64,000 bases of DNA from Carnobacterium sp. 17-4. GTDB lineage: Bacteria > Bacillota > Bacilli > Lactobacillales > Carnobacteriaceae. Shown piece by piece: positions 11,064 through 19,373 of this stretch (position 1 is its first letter; the number at the start of each line of letters is the position of its first letter). Where the stretch lies: contig NC_015391.1 in assembly GCF_000195575.1 (NCBI RefSeq), forward strand, positions 612,501 through 676,500. The letters are read 5' to 3'. The notes under the pieces are model-generated. The model was not told the origin of the DNA. It saw nothing but the letters and a program-made list of their open reading frames with translations, and searched no databases. The position numbers and the translations under genes are program-made.

Positions 11064-11612
11064 ATGTTAATGACAGTCATTATAGTTTTAATTTTGGCCA
11101 TGGGAGCTTATAGTGGTGCTAGAAGAGGGTTAGTCCTTCAATTCGTTTTTACAATAGGTTACTTTGTTTCATACTTATTGGCAAGAAATTATTATCAAAT
11201 GTTAGGATCGCATTTAGAATTAATCGTTCCTTATCCATCAGCTACCGAAAGTAGTCAATTTGTTTTTTATGACCAAGCCCTAGGATTCAACCTAGACGGT
11301 GCTTTTTATAACGGTGTCGCATTTATAATCATCTTATTTGTAGGTTGGTTGATCACTCGATTTGTAGGTGGCCTATTGAATGCTGTAACTCTTATTCCTG
11401 TTATCAAGCAACTAAATACTTTAGGTGGAGCACTATTAAATGTTATTGTTTCTTACATCGCTATCTTTATCGTTTTGTTTTTATTAACAATGGTTCCGGT
11501 AGATGCTATTCAAGAAGCATTTAGCAGCAGTTGGTTAGCACGTACAATAGTAGAAGATACACCGGTCATCTCAGCACAACTGTATAATTGGTGGATAGAA
11601 TCATCATTGTAG
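11064..11612 (+). CDS. CvpA family membrane protein
   Basis: A 182-residue integral membrane protein with four hydrophobic segments (about residues 1-17, 26-43, 86-107 and 124-152). The CvpA-type start (GAYSGARRGLVLQFVFTIGYF) is clear. Its molecular role in Firmicutes is poorly defined; the E. coli member is linked to colicin V production and envelope stress. The ATG at 11064 is chosen because AAAGGTGATAAGC fits as its ribosome binding site; the in-frame GTG at 11055 lies within that site. It begins 11 bp after zapA, so both are probably translated from one transcript. Confidence 0.85.
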   Translation: MLMTVIIVLILAMGAYSGARRGLVLQFVFTIGYFVSYLLARNYYQMLGSHLELIVPYPSATESSQFVFYDQALGFNLDGAFYNGVAFIIILFVGWLITRFVGGLLNAVTLIPVIKQLNTLGGALLNVIVSYIAIFIVLFLLTMVPVDAIQEAFSSSWLARTIVEDTPVISAQLYNWWIESSL

Positions 11613-11748
11613 TAATAAATATAGTTAAATAGTAAAAAAGAATCGTTTCTCTTAAACTAGGGGGACGATTTCTTAATGTGAACGATGTAAGTGCTTATTT
11701 TGCAACTAAAGAAAACTATTGAATATAATGAAGTGAGAGGTGAAATGG

Positions 11749-14115
11749 ATGAATAAAAAAATTCTTCAAACATTAGAATTTAGTAAAATTATTCAAGCGG
11801 TTGCCAATCTTGCTGCTTCCGATCTAGGGAAAGAACAAGCTTTAACATTAGCTCCCTCAATTGATAAAGAAGAAGTTGAATTATGGCAAGATGAAACCGA
11901 AGATGGTACAAAAATTATAAAATTAAGAGGCCGTATGCCTATTCCAAAGTTACAAAATGTTCGTCCACATTTAAAACGGTTGGATATCGGTGCTAGTTTA
12001 AATGGATTAGAAATTGCTCAAATCGGAAAAATTTTGCGTACGACTACTGAATTAAACCGGTTCTTTGAGAATTTAAAAGAATCGGGTATTGAAATGAATC
12101 GCTTATATGATTTGGCTGATAACTTTGTTACAACGCCGACTTTGAATCAGTTGATTCGTGAAACGGTAGATGAAGATGGCCATATTTTAGATGATGCAAG
12201 TCCTGCTTTAAAAGGGGTTCGTACTGGCATCAAACGAGGAGAAAATAATGTTCGTGAAAAGTTAGATGGTATTGTTCGCGGAAAAAGTGCACAATATTTG
12301 AGCGATGCAATTATTACTATTCGTAATGATCGTTATGTTATTCCAGTTAAACAAGAATACCGTAGTCATTTTGGTGGTGTAGTCCATGATCAAAGTTCAA
12401 CAGGCCAAACATTATTTGTTGAACCGCAAAGCGTAGTTGAATTGAATAATCGCCTGCGCCAACTTCAAATTGAGGAACGACGTGAAGTGGATCGTATCTT
12501 AGCTGAAATTTCGAATGAAATCGCTCCGTATAGCAAAGACATTTTAAATAACATGTTTTTATTAGGTAAGCTTGATTTTATTGGTGCAAAAGCAAGTTAT
12601 GCAAAAAATGTGGCTGCGAATAGACCTCTAATCCATGAGGAAAATGAAGTGAAGCTATTAAGTGCACGACACCCTTTATTGGATCCAGAGACTGTAGTCG
12701 CAAACGATATTTTAATTGGCGGAGAAAATCAAGCAGTTATTATTACAGGACCAAATACTGGTGGTAAAACAATTATCCTAAAAACATTAGGGTTACTTCA
12801 ATTAATGGGACAAGCTGGATTACAAATACCCGTTGCTCCAGAGAGCCAAATTGGATTGTTTACTGAAATATTTGCTGATATTGGAGATGAACAATCCATT
12901 GAACAGAGTTTAAGTACCTTTTCTTCTCACATGACAAATATTGTTTCTATACTAGACCGTATGGATAACAAAAGTTTGATTATCTTTGATGAATTGGGAG
13001 CAGGAACAGACCCTCAAGAAGGTGCTGCACTTGCTATAGCTATTCTGGATAAAGTAGGTGCTGTAGGCAGTTATGTTATGGTGACGTCACATTATCCTGA
13101 ATTAAAAGCATATGGCTATAACCGTCCACAAACAATTAATGCGAGTATGGAATTTGATGTTGACACATTAAGCCCAACTTATCGATTATTGATAGGTGTT
13201 CCAGGTCGAAGTAATGCTTTTGAGATCTCTAAGCGATTAGGTTTGAGTGAAGAGGTTATTGATTCTGCTCGTCAACTGATTGATGGAGAAAGTCAAAACT
13301 TAAATGAAATGATTTCTGATTTAGAAAATAGACGCAAAATGGCAGAAACAGAGTACCTTGAAGTGCGTCATTATGTTGATGAAGCAGAGCAATTGCACAC
13401 GGATCTGCAAACAGCTGTACAGCAATTTTATGCTGAACGTGAAGAATTGATGAAAAAAGCACGCGAAAAAGCCAATAGTCTTGTTGAAGAAACAGAAGAG
13501 ACTGCTGATCAGATCATTAAAGATTTACGTAAAAAACAAATTCAAGGGCATTATGAAAATGTGAAAGAGCATGAACTGATTGATGCAAAAACACAGCTAT
13601 CTGGATTAAGGCAAGAAGAAGCTTTAGCAAAAAATAAGGTGTTGAAAAAAGCCAAAGCGAAACAAGTAATGAAACCTGGTGATGATGTGATGGTTCAATC
13701 ATTTGGCCAAAAAGGTGTATTAATGGAACGAGCAGATAAAAACCACTGGGTCGTTCAAATGGGAATGTTGAAAATGAAACTCAAAGAAAGTGATTTAACA
13801 TTAACTGAACCAGAAAAAGAACCGAATCGTAAAATGATTGCATCGGTACGTTCAGAATCAAACAGTCATGTTTCGCCTCAACTAGATTTAAGAGGTGAGA
13901 GGTATGAAAATGCTTTAGCTGAATTGGATCGTTACCTTGACGCCGCTCTTTTAGCCAACTACCCTCAAGTTACTATTGTACATGGAAAGGGAACTGGAGC
14001 TATCCGACAAGGTGTAACTGAGGCGTTGAAAAGACATCCTTCGATAAAAGAATTCCATTATGCTCCACCTAATCAAGGAGGAAATGGTGCTACAATCGTA
14101 GAATTCAAATCTTAA
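11749..14115 (+). CDS. mutS2: Endonuclease MutS2 (MutSB), ribosome/recombination quality factor
   Basis: A 788-residue MutS2. The N-terminal clamp/lever region is followed by the ATPase domain with Walker A GPNTGGKT (about residues 332-339), Walker B SLIIFDELGAGTDP and a conserved SHYPELK. A long coiled coil (about 510-640) leads to a C-terminal Smr nuclease domain (about 710-788, LDLRGERYENAL..VHGKGTGAIRQG). MutS2 limits recombination and, in Bacillus, splits collided ribosomes. The start is the ATG after GAGAGGTGAA. In Bacillus polX sits between cvpA and mutS2; it is absent here. Confidence 0.96.
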   Translation: MNKKILQTLEFSKIIQAVANLAASDLGKEQALTLAPSIDKEEVELWQDETEDGTKIIKLRGRMPIPKLQNVRPHLKRLDIGASLNGLEIAQIGKILRTTTELNRFFENLKESGIEMNRLYDLADNFVTTPTLNQLIRETVDEDGHILDDASPALKGVRTGIKRGENNVREKLDGIVRGKSAQYLSDAIITIRNDRYVIPVKQEYRSHFGGVVHDQSSTGQTLFVEPQSVVELNNRLRQLQIEERREVDRILAEISNEIAPYSKDILNNMFLLGKLDFIGAKASYAKNVAANRPLIHEENEVKLLSARHPLLDPETVVANDILIGGENQAVIITGPNTGGKTIILKTLGLLQLMGQAGLQIPVAPESQIGLFTEIFADIGDEQSIEQSLSTFSSHMTNIVSILDRMDNKSLIIFDELGAGTDPQEGAALAIAILDKVGAVGSYVMVTSHYPELKAYGYNRPQTINASMEFDVDTLSPTYRLLIGVPGRSNAFEISKRLGLSEEVIDSARQLIDGESQNLNEMISDLENRRKMAETEYLEVRHYVDEAEQLHTDLQTAVQQFYAEREELMKKAREKANSLVEETEETADQIIKDLRKKQIQGHYENVKEHELIDAKTQLSGLRQEEALAKNKVLKKAKAKQVMKPGDDVMVQSFGQKGVLMERADKNHWVVQMGMLKMKLKESDLTLTEPEKEPNRKMIASVRSESNSHVSPQLDLRGERYENALAELDRYLDAALLANYPQVTIVHGKGTGAIRQGVTEALKRHPSIKEFHYAPPNQGGNGATIVEFKS

Positions 14116-14212
14116 GCTTTTGGGTAGATATTAAAAGTAATTTTTGATATAATGAACAAATAATATAACTTACTATTAATAAGTTATAAAAATGTATTTG
14201 GGAGGAATAGCA

Positions 14213-14524
14213 ATGGTACAAGCAGTAACTGACGCAAATTTTGAAACAGAAACTAAAGATGGTTTAACGATTACAGATTTTTGGGCAACATGGTGCGGTC
14301 CTTGTCGCATGCAGTCGCCAGTATTAGAAGAACTTGATGAAGAAATTGGGGATCAAGTAAAAATCGTCAAAATGGATGTTGATGCTAATCCAGAAGTTCC
14401 AAGTTCATTTGGAATTATGAGCATTCCTACTCTATTAGTAAAAAAAGATGGAGAAGTTGTTGAAAAATTAATTGGTTACCACAATAAAGAACAAATCGAA
14501 GATGTTATCGCTAAATACAAATAA
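14213..14524 (+). CDS. trxA: Thioredoxin
   Basis: A 103-residue general disulfide reductase. Active-site WCGPC is at residues 28-32 and the conserved cis-proline segment MSIPTLLV at about 69-76; the usual D-F-W-A-T-W lead-in strand is present. It is cytoplasmic, with no signal sequence. The ATG is preceded by GGGAGGAATAGCA; an upstream ATG at 14192 would overlap this ribosome binding site. It follows mutS2 as in other Firmicutes but has its own AT-rich promoter region. Confidence 0.97.
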   Translation: MVQAVTDANFETETKDGLTITDFWATWCGPCRMQSPVLEELDEEIGDQVKIVKMDVDANPEVPSSFGIMSIPTLLVKKDGEVVEKLIGYHNKEQIEDVIAKYK

Positions 14525-14532
14525 GCAACATG

Positions 14533-14570
14533 AAAAAAGGATTGAGACAAAAATGTCTCAATCCTTTTTT
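14533..14570. terminator. Bidirectional terminator between trxA and the Rgg-like gene
   Basis: Stem GGATTGAGACA / TGTCTCAATCC with A-run before and T-run after; perfect 17-bp pairing including the runs. Confidence 0.93.
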
Positions 14571-14585
14571 GTTTTATGCTAAAAG

Positions 14586-15494
14586 TTAGGTACTTTTAAT
14601 GACTAATTTTTTTGAATGAGCATTCCTATAATAAAGAACTTCCTTCTTTAGCTCTTCAATTAACGAAAAATCTTCAATAGCTTCTAATAAGGTAAAACCT
14701 TTTTGAATCCATATTTTAGTTTCAGAAGAGGGCTTTTTTAATTTAGTCAAAATAATACCTTTTCGTACATATAAAACACCAAGTATCCGGTACCTTCCTT
14801 TTTCCTTGCTTAATGTGATCAAAGAGTCTGCTTTTTCAAGAGCCTGTTGGTAATTATGATTTTCCATTAGTAAGTAAATTAGATTCATAGAATAAGCTAG
14901 TTTTAATTCTATAGCCTCATGAAAGTGTTTGTAATGCTCTAATTCGATTAAAGCGCGTTTTGAAATAAAATGAGAAGTATCAAAATCAAAGAAAAAAAGA
15001 ATATTGTTCAATAAACGCAGTTCAATTAAATACCATTTATCAAGCTGAGCAATACGATGCCAGACTTTTTCAGCATAGGTTGCTGCTTGTGTTAAATCAT
15101 TAGTTTTTGAGAGGGTGATAAGTGCATTACAGATATGAAAAATATCTTGTACAACGTTATCTTCATGCTCAATTAGATAGCTTTTCGTCGTTTCTCTAAC
15201 ATTCATCAAGGTATTTAAATCGCTATTTACAGCCATCTTTTTAAATTGATATAAAATAGCATCTTTTCCTTTTAATTGATAGTGATTATGGATGTAATTG
15301 AATTCTTTATGAGTCATATCTAAATTGTTTAAAATTTGAAAATATTTAGTAATGGTTGGAACAATGCTATCCAATTCAAATTTTGTATAAGTTGAACGTG
15401 CCATAGCTTCTTTTGCCACATATTGTTGAGTGTAACCTTTATTTTCTCTTATTTTTTTAAAGTCTTTGCCAAAAGTTTGACGGATATGTGTCAT
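14586..15494 (-). CDS. Rgg/RRNPP-type transcriptional regulator (HTH + TPR-like)
   Basis: A 302-residue cytoplasmic regulator. An N-terminal Cro/CI-type helix-turn-helix (about residues 8-62, GKDFKKIRENKGYTQQYVAKEAMARSTYTKFE in pieces) is followed by an all-helical C-terminal region (about 80-290) resembling the TPR-like peptide-binding domain of Rgg proteins. Family length is usual (280-300). Members bind short secreted hydrophobic peptides and switch genes next to themselves. Here a 22-codon hydrophobic peptide gene starts 100 bp away on the opposite strand, the layout of Rgg-SHP pairs. The start ATG is preceded on the minus strand by AGGAGATGATTTAACTT. Assignment to Rgg rather than PlcR/PrgX is from overall pattern only. 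Confidence 0.75.
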   Translation of the reverse strand: MTHIRQTFGKDFKKIRENKGYTQQYVAKEAMARSTYTKFELDSIVPTITKYFQILNNLDMTHKEFNYIHNHYQLKGKDAILYQFKKMAVNSDLNTLMNVRETTKSYLIEHEDNVVQDIFHICNALITLSKTNDLTQAATYAEKVWHRIAQLDKWYLIELRLLNNILFFFDFDTSHFISKRALIELEHYKHFHEAIELKLAYSMNLIYLLMENHNYQQALEKADSLITLSKEKGRYRILGVLYVRKGIILTKLKKPSSETKIWIQKGFTLLEAIEDFSLIEELKKEVLYYRNAHSKKLVIKST

Positions 15495-15519
15495 AAGTTA
15501 AATCATCTCCTAATAAAAA

Positions 15520-15570
15520 AATGTGATTATATGAACATTATATAAGATAGTATAAATCATTTGCTATAAT
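15520..15570 (+). promoter_or_regulatory. Promoter and candidate operator of the short peptide gene
   Basis: TATAAT at 15565-15570 is a perfect -10, but no good -35 lies 17 bp upstream (ATAAGA, 15542-15547), as expected of an activator-dependent promoter. Directly upstream is a 20-bp interrupted inverted repeat, AATGT (15520-15524) and ACATT (15535-15539). This is the position where an Rgg protein would be expected to bind. Confidence 0.5.
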
Positions 15571-15594
15571 TAAGTCAAAGATAGGAGGGATTGC

Positions 15595-15663
15595 ATGAAA
15601 AAGATGTTTAAAAAATTGCTAGCACTTTTGCCGGTAATCTGGTTCATGGGCGGTGGGGGCTAG
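15595..15663 (+). CDS. Candidate short hydrophobic signalling peptide (SHP-like), 22 aa
   Basis: ATG to TAG, 22 residues: a basic start MKKMFKKLL, a hydrophobic middle LALLPVI and a C-terminal WFMGGGG. AGGAGG sits at 15583-15588, six bases before the ATG, and a perfect TATAAT lies upstream, so it is very likely expressed. Size, charge, hydrophobic core and C-terminal Gly-Gly match the layout of Rgg-associated SHP precursors, whose C-terminal 7-9 residues are released as pheromone; the aromatic-plus-glycine end also recalls ComS-type peptides. It is divergent from the Rgg-like gene. The mature peptide is not determined; an octamer ending in GGGG is a guess. Confidence 0.65.
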   Translation: MKKMFKKLLALLPVIWFMGGGG

Positions 15664-15718
15664 TACAATTGTAGCCTAGTAACTTTGGCATTTCCTTAAT
15701 TCTTAATTAGTTTGTCTG

Positions 15719-15754
15719 ATTAGTAAGAGTTAGTTTTAACTTCCTCTTACTAAT
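15719..15754 (+). terminator. Hairpin after the peptide gene (weak terminator or processing site)
   Basis: Perfect 11-bp stem ATTAGTAAGAG (15719-15729) / CTCTTACTAAT (15744-15754), with a possible inner stem AGTTA/TAACT. Only TTATTG follows, so termination is probably incomplete and reading into the next gene is possible. Confidence 0.6.
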
Positions 15755-15802
15755 TTATTGGGTAATAATTGGTTTTTCAGTATTAAGTATAGGAGGGACG
15801 AT

Positions 15803-16069
15803 ATGGAAACTAATATTGTAAAAGTAAGAAATAGCTATGCTTATATTCTTGAAGGAAAGAATAGTTGCGATACTTTACCGGTAGATGAAGAAGACTTGAT
15901 TGAAAATGCTGATGGGATTCTTGATTGTCCTCTTGATAGTGTGCTGAGAAAGAATAAACTATCTTTAAGTTATCTAAATGACATGAAAACTACAAAGTTA
16001 TTATTTGTAAAATTAGACAATAACAAAACGATAATATTAAATACTATCAGCCTTAATATAAATATTTAA
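15803..16069 (+). CDS. Hypothetical protein, 88 aa, downstream of the SHP-like gene
   Basis: I do not recognise this protein. It is soluble (no signal peptide or membrane segment). It has an acidic central part containing two cysteines (CDTLPVDEEDLIENADG.. and DCPLD) and a basic-hydrophobic C-terminal part (KLLFVKLDNNKTIIL). The ATG at 15803 is chosen because AGGAGGG (15791-15797) precedes it; an upstream in-frame start has no such site. It lies 139 bp after the short peptide gene, on the same strand and before a clear terminator. It is the most likely structural target of the Rgg/peptide pair, but this is positional inference only. Confidence 0.6.
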   Translation: METNIVKVRNSYAYILEGKNSCDTLPVDEEDLIENADGILDCPLDSVLRKNKLSLSYLNDMKTTKLLFVKLDNNKTIILNTISLNINI

Positions 16070-16097
16070 AAGAAGTAAAATTGAATAGTTGGATTTT

Positions 16098-16128
16098 AAA
16101 GCGTTGTTAAGAAATTAACGCTTTTTTT
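16098..16128 (+). terminator. Terminator after the 88-aa hypothetical gene
   Basis: Stem AAAGCGTT / AACGCTTT with an 11-nt loop and a T7 run. Confidence 0.85.
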
Positions 16129-16218
16129 GCTGTTTAAAAAAACTATTTTTGGTAAACTGATGTAAACTAGTTAATTATTGAGTTTAATAAGAAAAAGAGT
16201 AGTAAGGATGATGATCAA

Positions 16219-16941
16219 ATGAAAGGCCTATCTATTAAAACAGAAGATGGTAATCTTTATTGTAGGGTAACTGGGGTGGGTGACCCTTTACTTCTATTGC
16301 ACGGCAATGGAGAGGATCATCAAATATTTAAACACCAATTGTCTCATTTCAGTAAAGATTTTCAAGTTATTGCACTAGATACAAGAGGTCATGGACGTTC
16401 AGATCATGGAAAAGGTGTATTGACGTTTCAAAAGATTGCTCAAGATATTTTAGCTGTATTGCAATACTTTAATCTATCGACAGTAAATATCATGGGTTTT
16501 AGTGATGGTGGAAATTTAGCATTGTATTTTGGTAGCCACTATCCAGAAAAAGTAGCTAAACTTATTGTGGTCGGTGCTAACTATAAAGTAAATGGGTTGA
16601 AAAAAGACTCTTTAGCTGAAGTAAAAAAAGATTATGTGTTGTTGACAATTTTAGGCAGCTTTCATTTAAAAGCTGCAAGAAAGAGACAAATCATTGATCT
16701 CATGTGGCATCAATTAGATTTAAGTTCTGCTGATTTAACGGCTATAGAAGCTCCTACATTAATAGTAGCAGGTGAGGATGATGTTATTGAAGAAAGTCAT
16801 ACTGGGAGAATCCATGAATTGATCACCAATAGTGAATTAGTGATTGTGCCAAAAGCAAGTCATTTTCTAATGGTTGAAAAGTATGAAGAGTTTAATCAAT
16901 TTGCAACGGCATTTTTGCTGAAGGACAGCCTTTCCCAATAG
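16219..16941 (+). CDS. Alpha/beta-hydrolase
   Basis: A 240-residue cytoplasmic alpha/beta-hydrolase-fold enzyme. Visible elements in order: the oxyanion-hole HG motif LLLHGNGED (about residues 25-33), DTRGHGRSDHG (54-64), the nucleophile elbow GFSDGGN (Ser about 95), the acid Asp in VAGEDDVI (about 191) and the catalytic His in KASHFLMVEK (about 218). The catalytic triad is therefore complete. The cap domain is short. Substrate is unknown; esterase and lipase-like peptidase are both possible. It is monocistronic, with its own promoter region after the preceding terminator. Confidence 0.85.
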   Translation: MKGLSIKTEDGNLYCRVTGVGDPLLLLHGNGEDHQIFKHQLSHFSKDFQVIALDTRGHGRSDHGKGVLTFQKIAQDILAVLQYFNLSTVNIMGFSDGGNLALYFGSHYPEKVAKLIVVGANYKVNGLKKDSLAEVKKDYVLLTILGSFHLKAARKRQIIDLMWHQLDLSSADLTAIEAPTLIVAGEDDVIEESHTGRIHELITNSELVIVPKASHFLMVEKYEEFNQFATAFLLKDSLSQ

Positions 16942-17216
16942 AATTAAAGATAGAAAAATAGGTAATCTATTTCCGAGCTGATTTCTTGGAAAATTTCAAC
17001 TTTTTAAATTATACTATTGGAGAAAAGTTAGATTGAAAAGTGAAAGTGATTTATTTTTATTATTTCATCTAGTTTAAGTAACTAGGTTGAATAGTAATCG
17101 AAACTGTGTTATCCTGTTATTAAATATAGATTAACTTACTATCAAAGAGAAAAAATAAATGACAAACTTCTTTTGAGACCCTACTAATTGCCATTTTTTT
17201 TCAAGGAGGAAATAAA

Positions 17217-17864
17217 ATGAACGAAGAAGTAACGTATACAAAAAAATATTTAGTTACCAATGAAGTGCTTAATGCTGTAACTCATGGCGTTGGGGCTCTC
17301 TTGAGTATTGCTGGAATGGTTTTATTGATTATGAAGGCAGTAAACACAGGCACTACTTTAGAATTAGTTTCTTATTGTATTTACGGAATTTCACAATTTC
17401 TCCTTTACTTATGTTCAACACTTTATCATAGTTTGATTTTTACTCGAGCAAGAAAACTGTTTAAGATCTTTGATCATTGTAGTATTTTCTTACTAATTGC
17501 TGGTTCTTATACTCCTATTTCACTTATCACAATTGGTGGGAAAACGGGATGGGCATTGTTTGGAGTCGTATGGGCAATTGCTATATTTGGAATTATTTAC
17601 AAATGTCTTTGGATTGAGAAATTCAAGAAAATGTCTACACTGCTATATATTGGCATGGGATGGCTGAGCATGTTTGCAATCAAACCTATGTATATTGGAC
17701 TAGGCTTTGATGGTTTCGCTTTACTATTAGCTGGTGGACTTTCATTTACCATAGGAACTATTTTTTACAGTATGAGAAATGTTAAGTACATGCATGTCTT
17801 GTGGCACTTGTTCGTATTGGCAGGTACTGCGTTCATCTACTTTTCCATCTTACTCTATGCATAA
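17217..17864 (+). CDS. Hemolysin III / PAQR-family membrane protein
   Basis: A 215-residue, seven-helix membrane protein of the HlyIII family. The family's metal-binding positions are present: NAVTHGVGALLS at the start of helix 1, STLYHSL at the end of helix 2, DHCSIFLLIAGSYTP in helix 3, and HVLWHLFVLAG in the last helix (paired histidines). Despite the name, most members are not proven hemolysins; they belong to the zinc-dependent PAQR hydrolase-like superfamily. CAAGGAGG precedes the ATG. The 275-bp upstream gap holds no recognisable gene. Confidence 0.88.
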   Translation: MNEEVTYTKKYLVTNEVLNAVTHGVGALLSIAGMVLLIMKAVNTGTTLELVSYCIYGISQFLLYLCSTLYHSLIFTRARKLFKIFDHCSIFLLIAGSYTPISLITIGGKTGWALFGVVWAIAIFGIIYKCLWIEKFKKMSTLLYIGMGWLSMFAIKPMYIGLGFDGFALLLAGGLSFTIGTIFYSMRNVKYMHVLWHLFVLAGTAFIYFSILLYA

Positions 17865-17912
17865 AAAAGAAGCTTAAAGAAAGTACGTTACTTTCTTTAA
17901 GCTTCTTTTTTA
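17863..17912 (+). terminator. Terminator after the HlyIII gene
   Basis: Long perfect stem GAAGCTTAAAGAAAG / CTTTCTTTAAGCTTC with a 7-nt loop, flanked by A and T runs. Confidence 0.93.
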
Positions 17913-18005
17913 CTTTACTTAAAATTAAGAAGTCTTTCTTTATGTTTATTTGCAAAAGAGTTGTATAATAAGACAGCTGAATAAAAATATACAAGGAGGA
18001 ATGAA

Positions 18006-19265
18006 ATGAGTATTGGGTATGCTTGTTTAACTGTAGGCGTTCCAAATACAGGTTTTAGAACTTGTCGCAAAGCAAATGCCACAGAAGAAAAACTAAAAGA
18101 ATTAATCCACTTTAATTTAAATTCACTAGAAAATTTGATTGATTACAATATAAAAAATAATATCAAATTATTTCGTATTAGTTCAGACATCATTCCTTTT
18201 GGGTCTAGTCCGGTAAATACACTAACTTGGTGGGAACTATTTAAGCCTCAAGTTGAACAAATTGGGAGTAAAATCAAATCTAGTGGTATGCGAGTTTCTA
18301 TGCATCCCGGCCAGTATACAGTATTAAATTCACCGGATGAAGACGTTGTTTCACGAGCGGTTGAAGATCTAAACTACCATACAAGATTTTTAGACAGTCT
18401 TGGAGTAGGACCTGCGCATAAAATCATCTTGCATATTGGTGGAGTTTATCAAGAAAAAGAAAAGGCTATGGAACGATTTGTTAAAAGTTACCAAACATTA
18501 TTGTCAGAGGCAATAAAGAAACGCTTAGTCATTGAAAACGATGATCGATCCTATACAGTTTCTGAAGTCTTGATGATCAGTCAAGCTACAGGTGCTCCTG
18601 TTATTTATGATAATCTTCATAATGCTATCAATACAAGTGACGTTACAAAAGATGATGCCTATTGGATTGAATTAACTCGAAAAACATGGAAACCTGAAGA
18701 CGGCCGTCAAAAAATCCATTATTCTCAGCAAAGCCCAATGAACCGAATAGGAGCGCATACGCAGACGATTGCGATAGAGCCATTTTTAGATTTTTACCAC
18801 CAAGTATCAAGAGAAGATTTGGATATTATGCTCGAAGTAAAAGATAAAAATCTTTCTGCTGTAAAATGTATTACTGCGACGACAGAACAACCAAATATTA
18901 ACTTGCTTGAAAAAGAATGGAGCTTGTATAAATACAGTGTTTTAGAAAGATCACCGAAGCTGTATGATGAAATCAGGCAGATGTTAAAAGACAAAAGTAG
19001 TTTTCCAGTACTTGATTTTTATCGTTTACTGGATCAAGCAATAGCCATGGAAGTTACGATAGGAACAGCGGTAAATGCTGCTAGCCATGTTTATGGGTAT
19101 TTTAAAAAAGGAGCAACAGAAAAAGAAAAAGCGGCTTTTTTAAAGCAACTTGAAAAAGTTGAACAAACGAATGGCTCTATAAAAGCACTTAAAAAAATAT
19201 TGTGGAATTTAGCAGTAGCTTACAAACAGCCTTACTTACTTCAGTCCTACTATTTTGTGTTTTAA
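18006..19265 (+). CDS. uvsE: UV DNA damage endonuclease
   Basis: A 419-residue endonuclease that nicks 5' to UV photoproducts and abasic lesions. The UvsE/UVDE TIM-barrel pattern is clear: MSIGYACLT at the N-terminus, RISSDIIPF, MHPGQYTVLNSP, HIGGVYQEKEKAM, VIENDD and PVIYDNLHNAIN, which carry the metal-binding His, Glu and Asp residues. The barrel ends near residue 305, and about 110 further residues follow, so the protein is roughly 100 residues longer than the Bacillus enzyme. CAAGGAGG precedes the ATG. It is a single gene; no terminator was seen directly after it. Confidence 0.92.
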   Translation: MSIGYACLTVGVPNTGFRTCRKANATEEKLKELIHFNLNSLENLIDYNIKNNIKLFRISSDIIPFGSSPVNTLTWWELFKPQVEQIGSKIKSSGMRVSMHPGQYTVLNSPDEDVVSRAVEDLNYHTRFLDSLGVGPAHKIILHIGGVYQEKEKAMERFVKSYQTLLSEAIKKRLVIENDDRSYTVSEVLMISQATGAPVIYDNLHNAINTSDVTKDDAYWIELTRKTWKPEDGRQKIHYSQQSPMNRIGAHTQTIAIEPFLDFYHQVSREDLDIMLEVKDKNLSAVKCITATTEQPNINLLEKEWSLYKYSVLERSPKLYDEIRQMLKDKSSFPVLDFYRLLDQAIAMEVTIGTAVNAASHVYGYFKKGATEKEKAAFLKQLEKVEQTNGSIKALKKILWNLAVAYKQPYLLQSYYFVF

Positions 19266-19280
19266 AAATGAATAAACTGG

Positions 19281-19355
19281 TGTGAATGCTTGATGCTGGA
19301 AATGAAATGAAGTATACTATTTTATTGTATCAAGCAATAGCTTGAATAGTTCACA
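19281..19355. repeat. Inverted repeat around the promoter of the 53-aa membrane protein
   Basis: TGTGAATGCTTGAT (19281-19294) is complementary to ATCAAGCA (19329-19336) and TTCACA (19350-19355). TATACT (19313-19318), a likely -10, lies inside the loop, so this could be an operator or a transcript hairpin of the uvsE mRNA. Confidence 0.4.
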
Positions 19356-19373
19356 TAAGAAAGAGGAAAAAAT

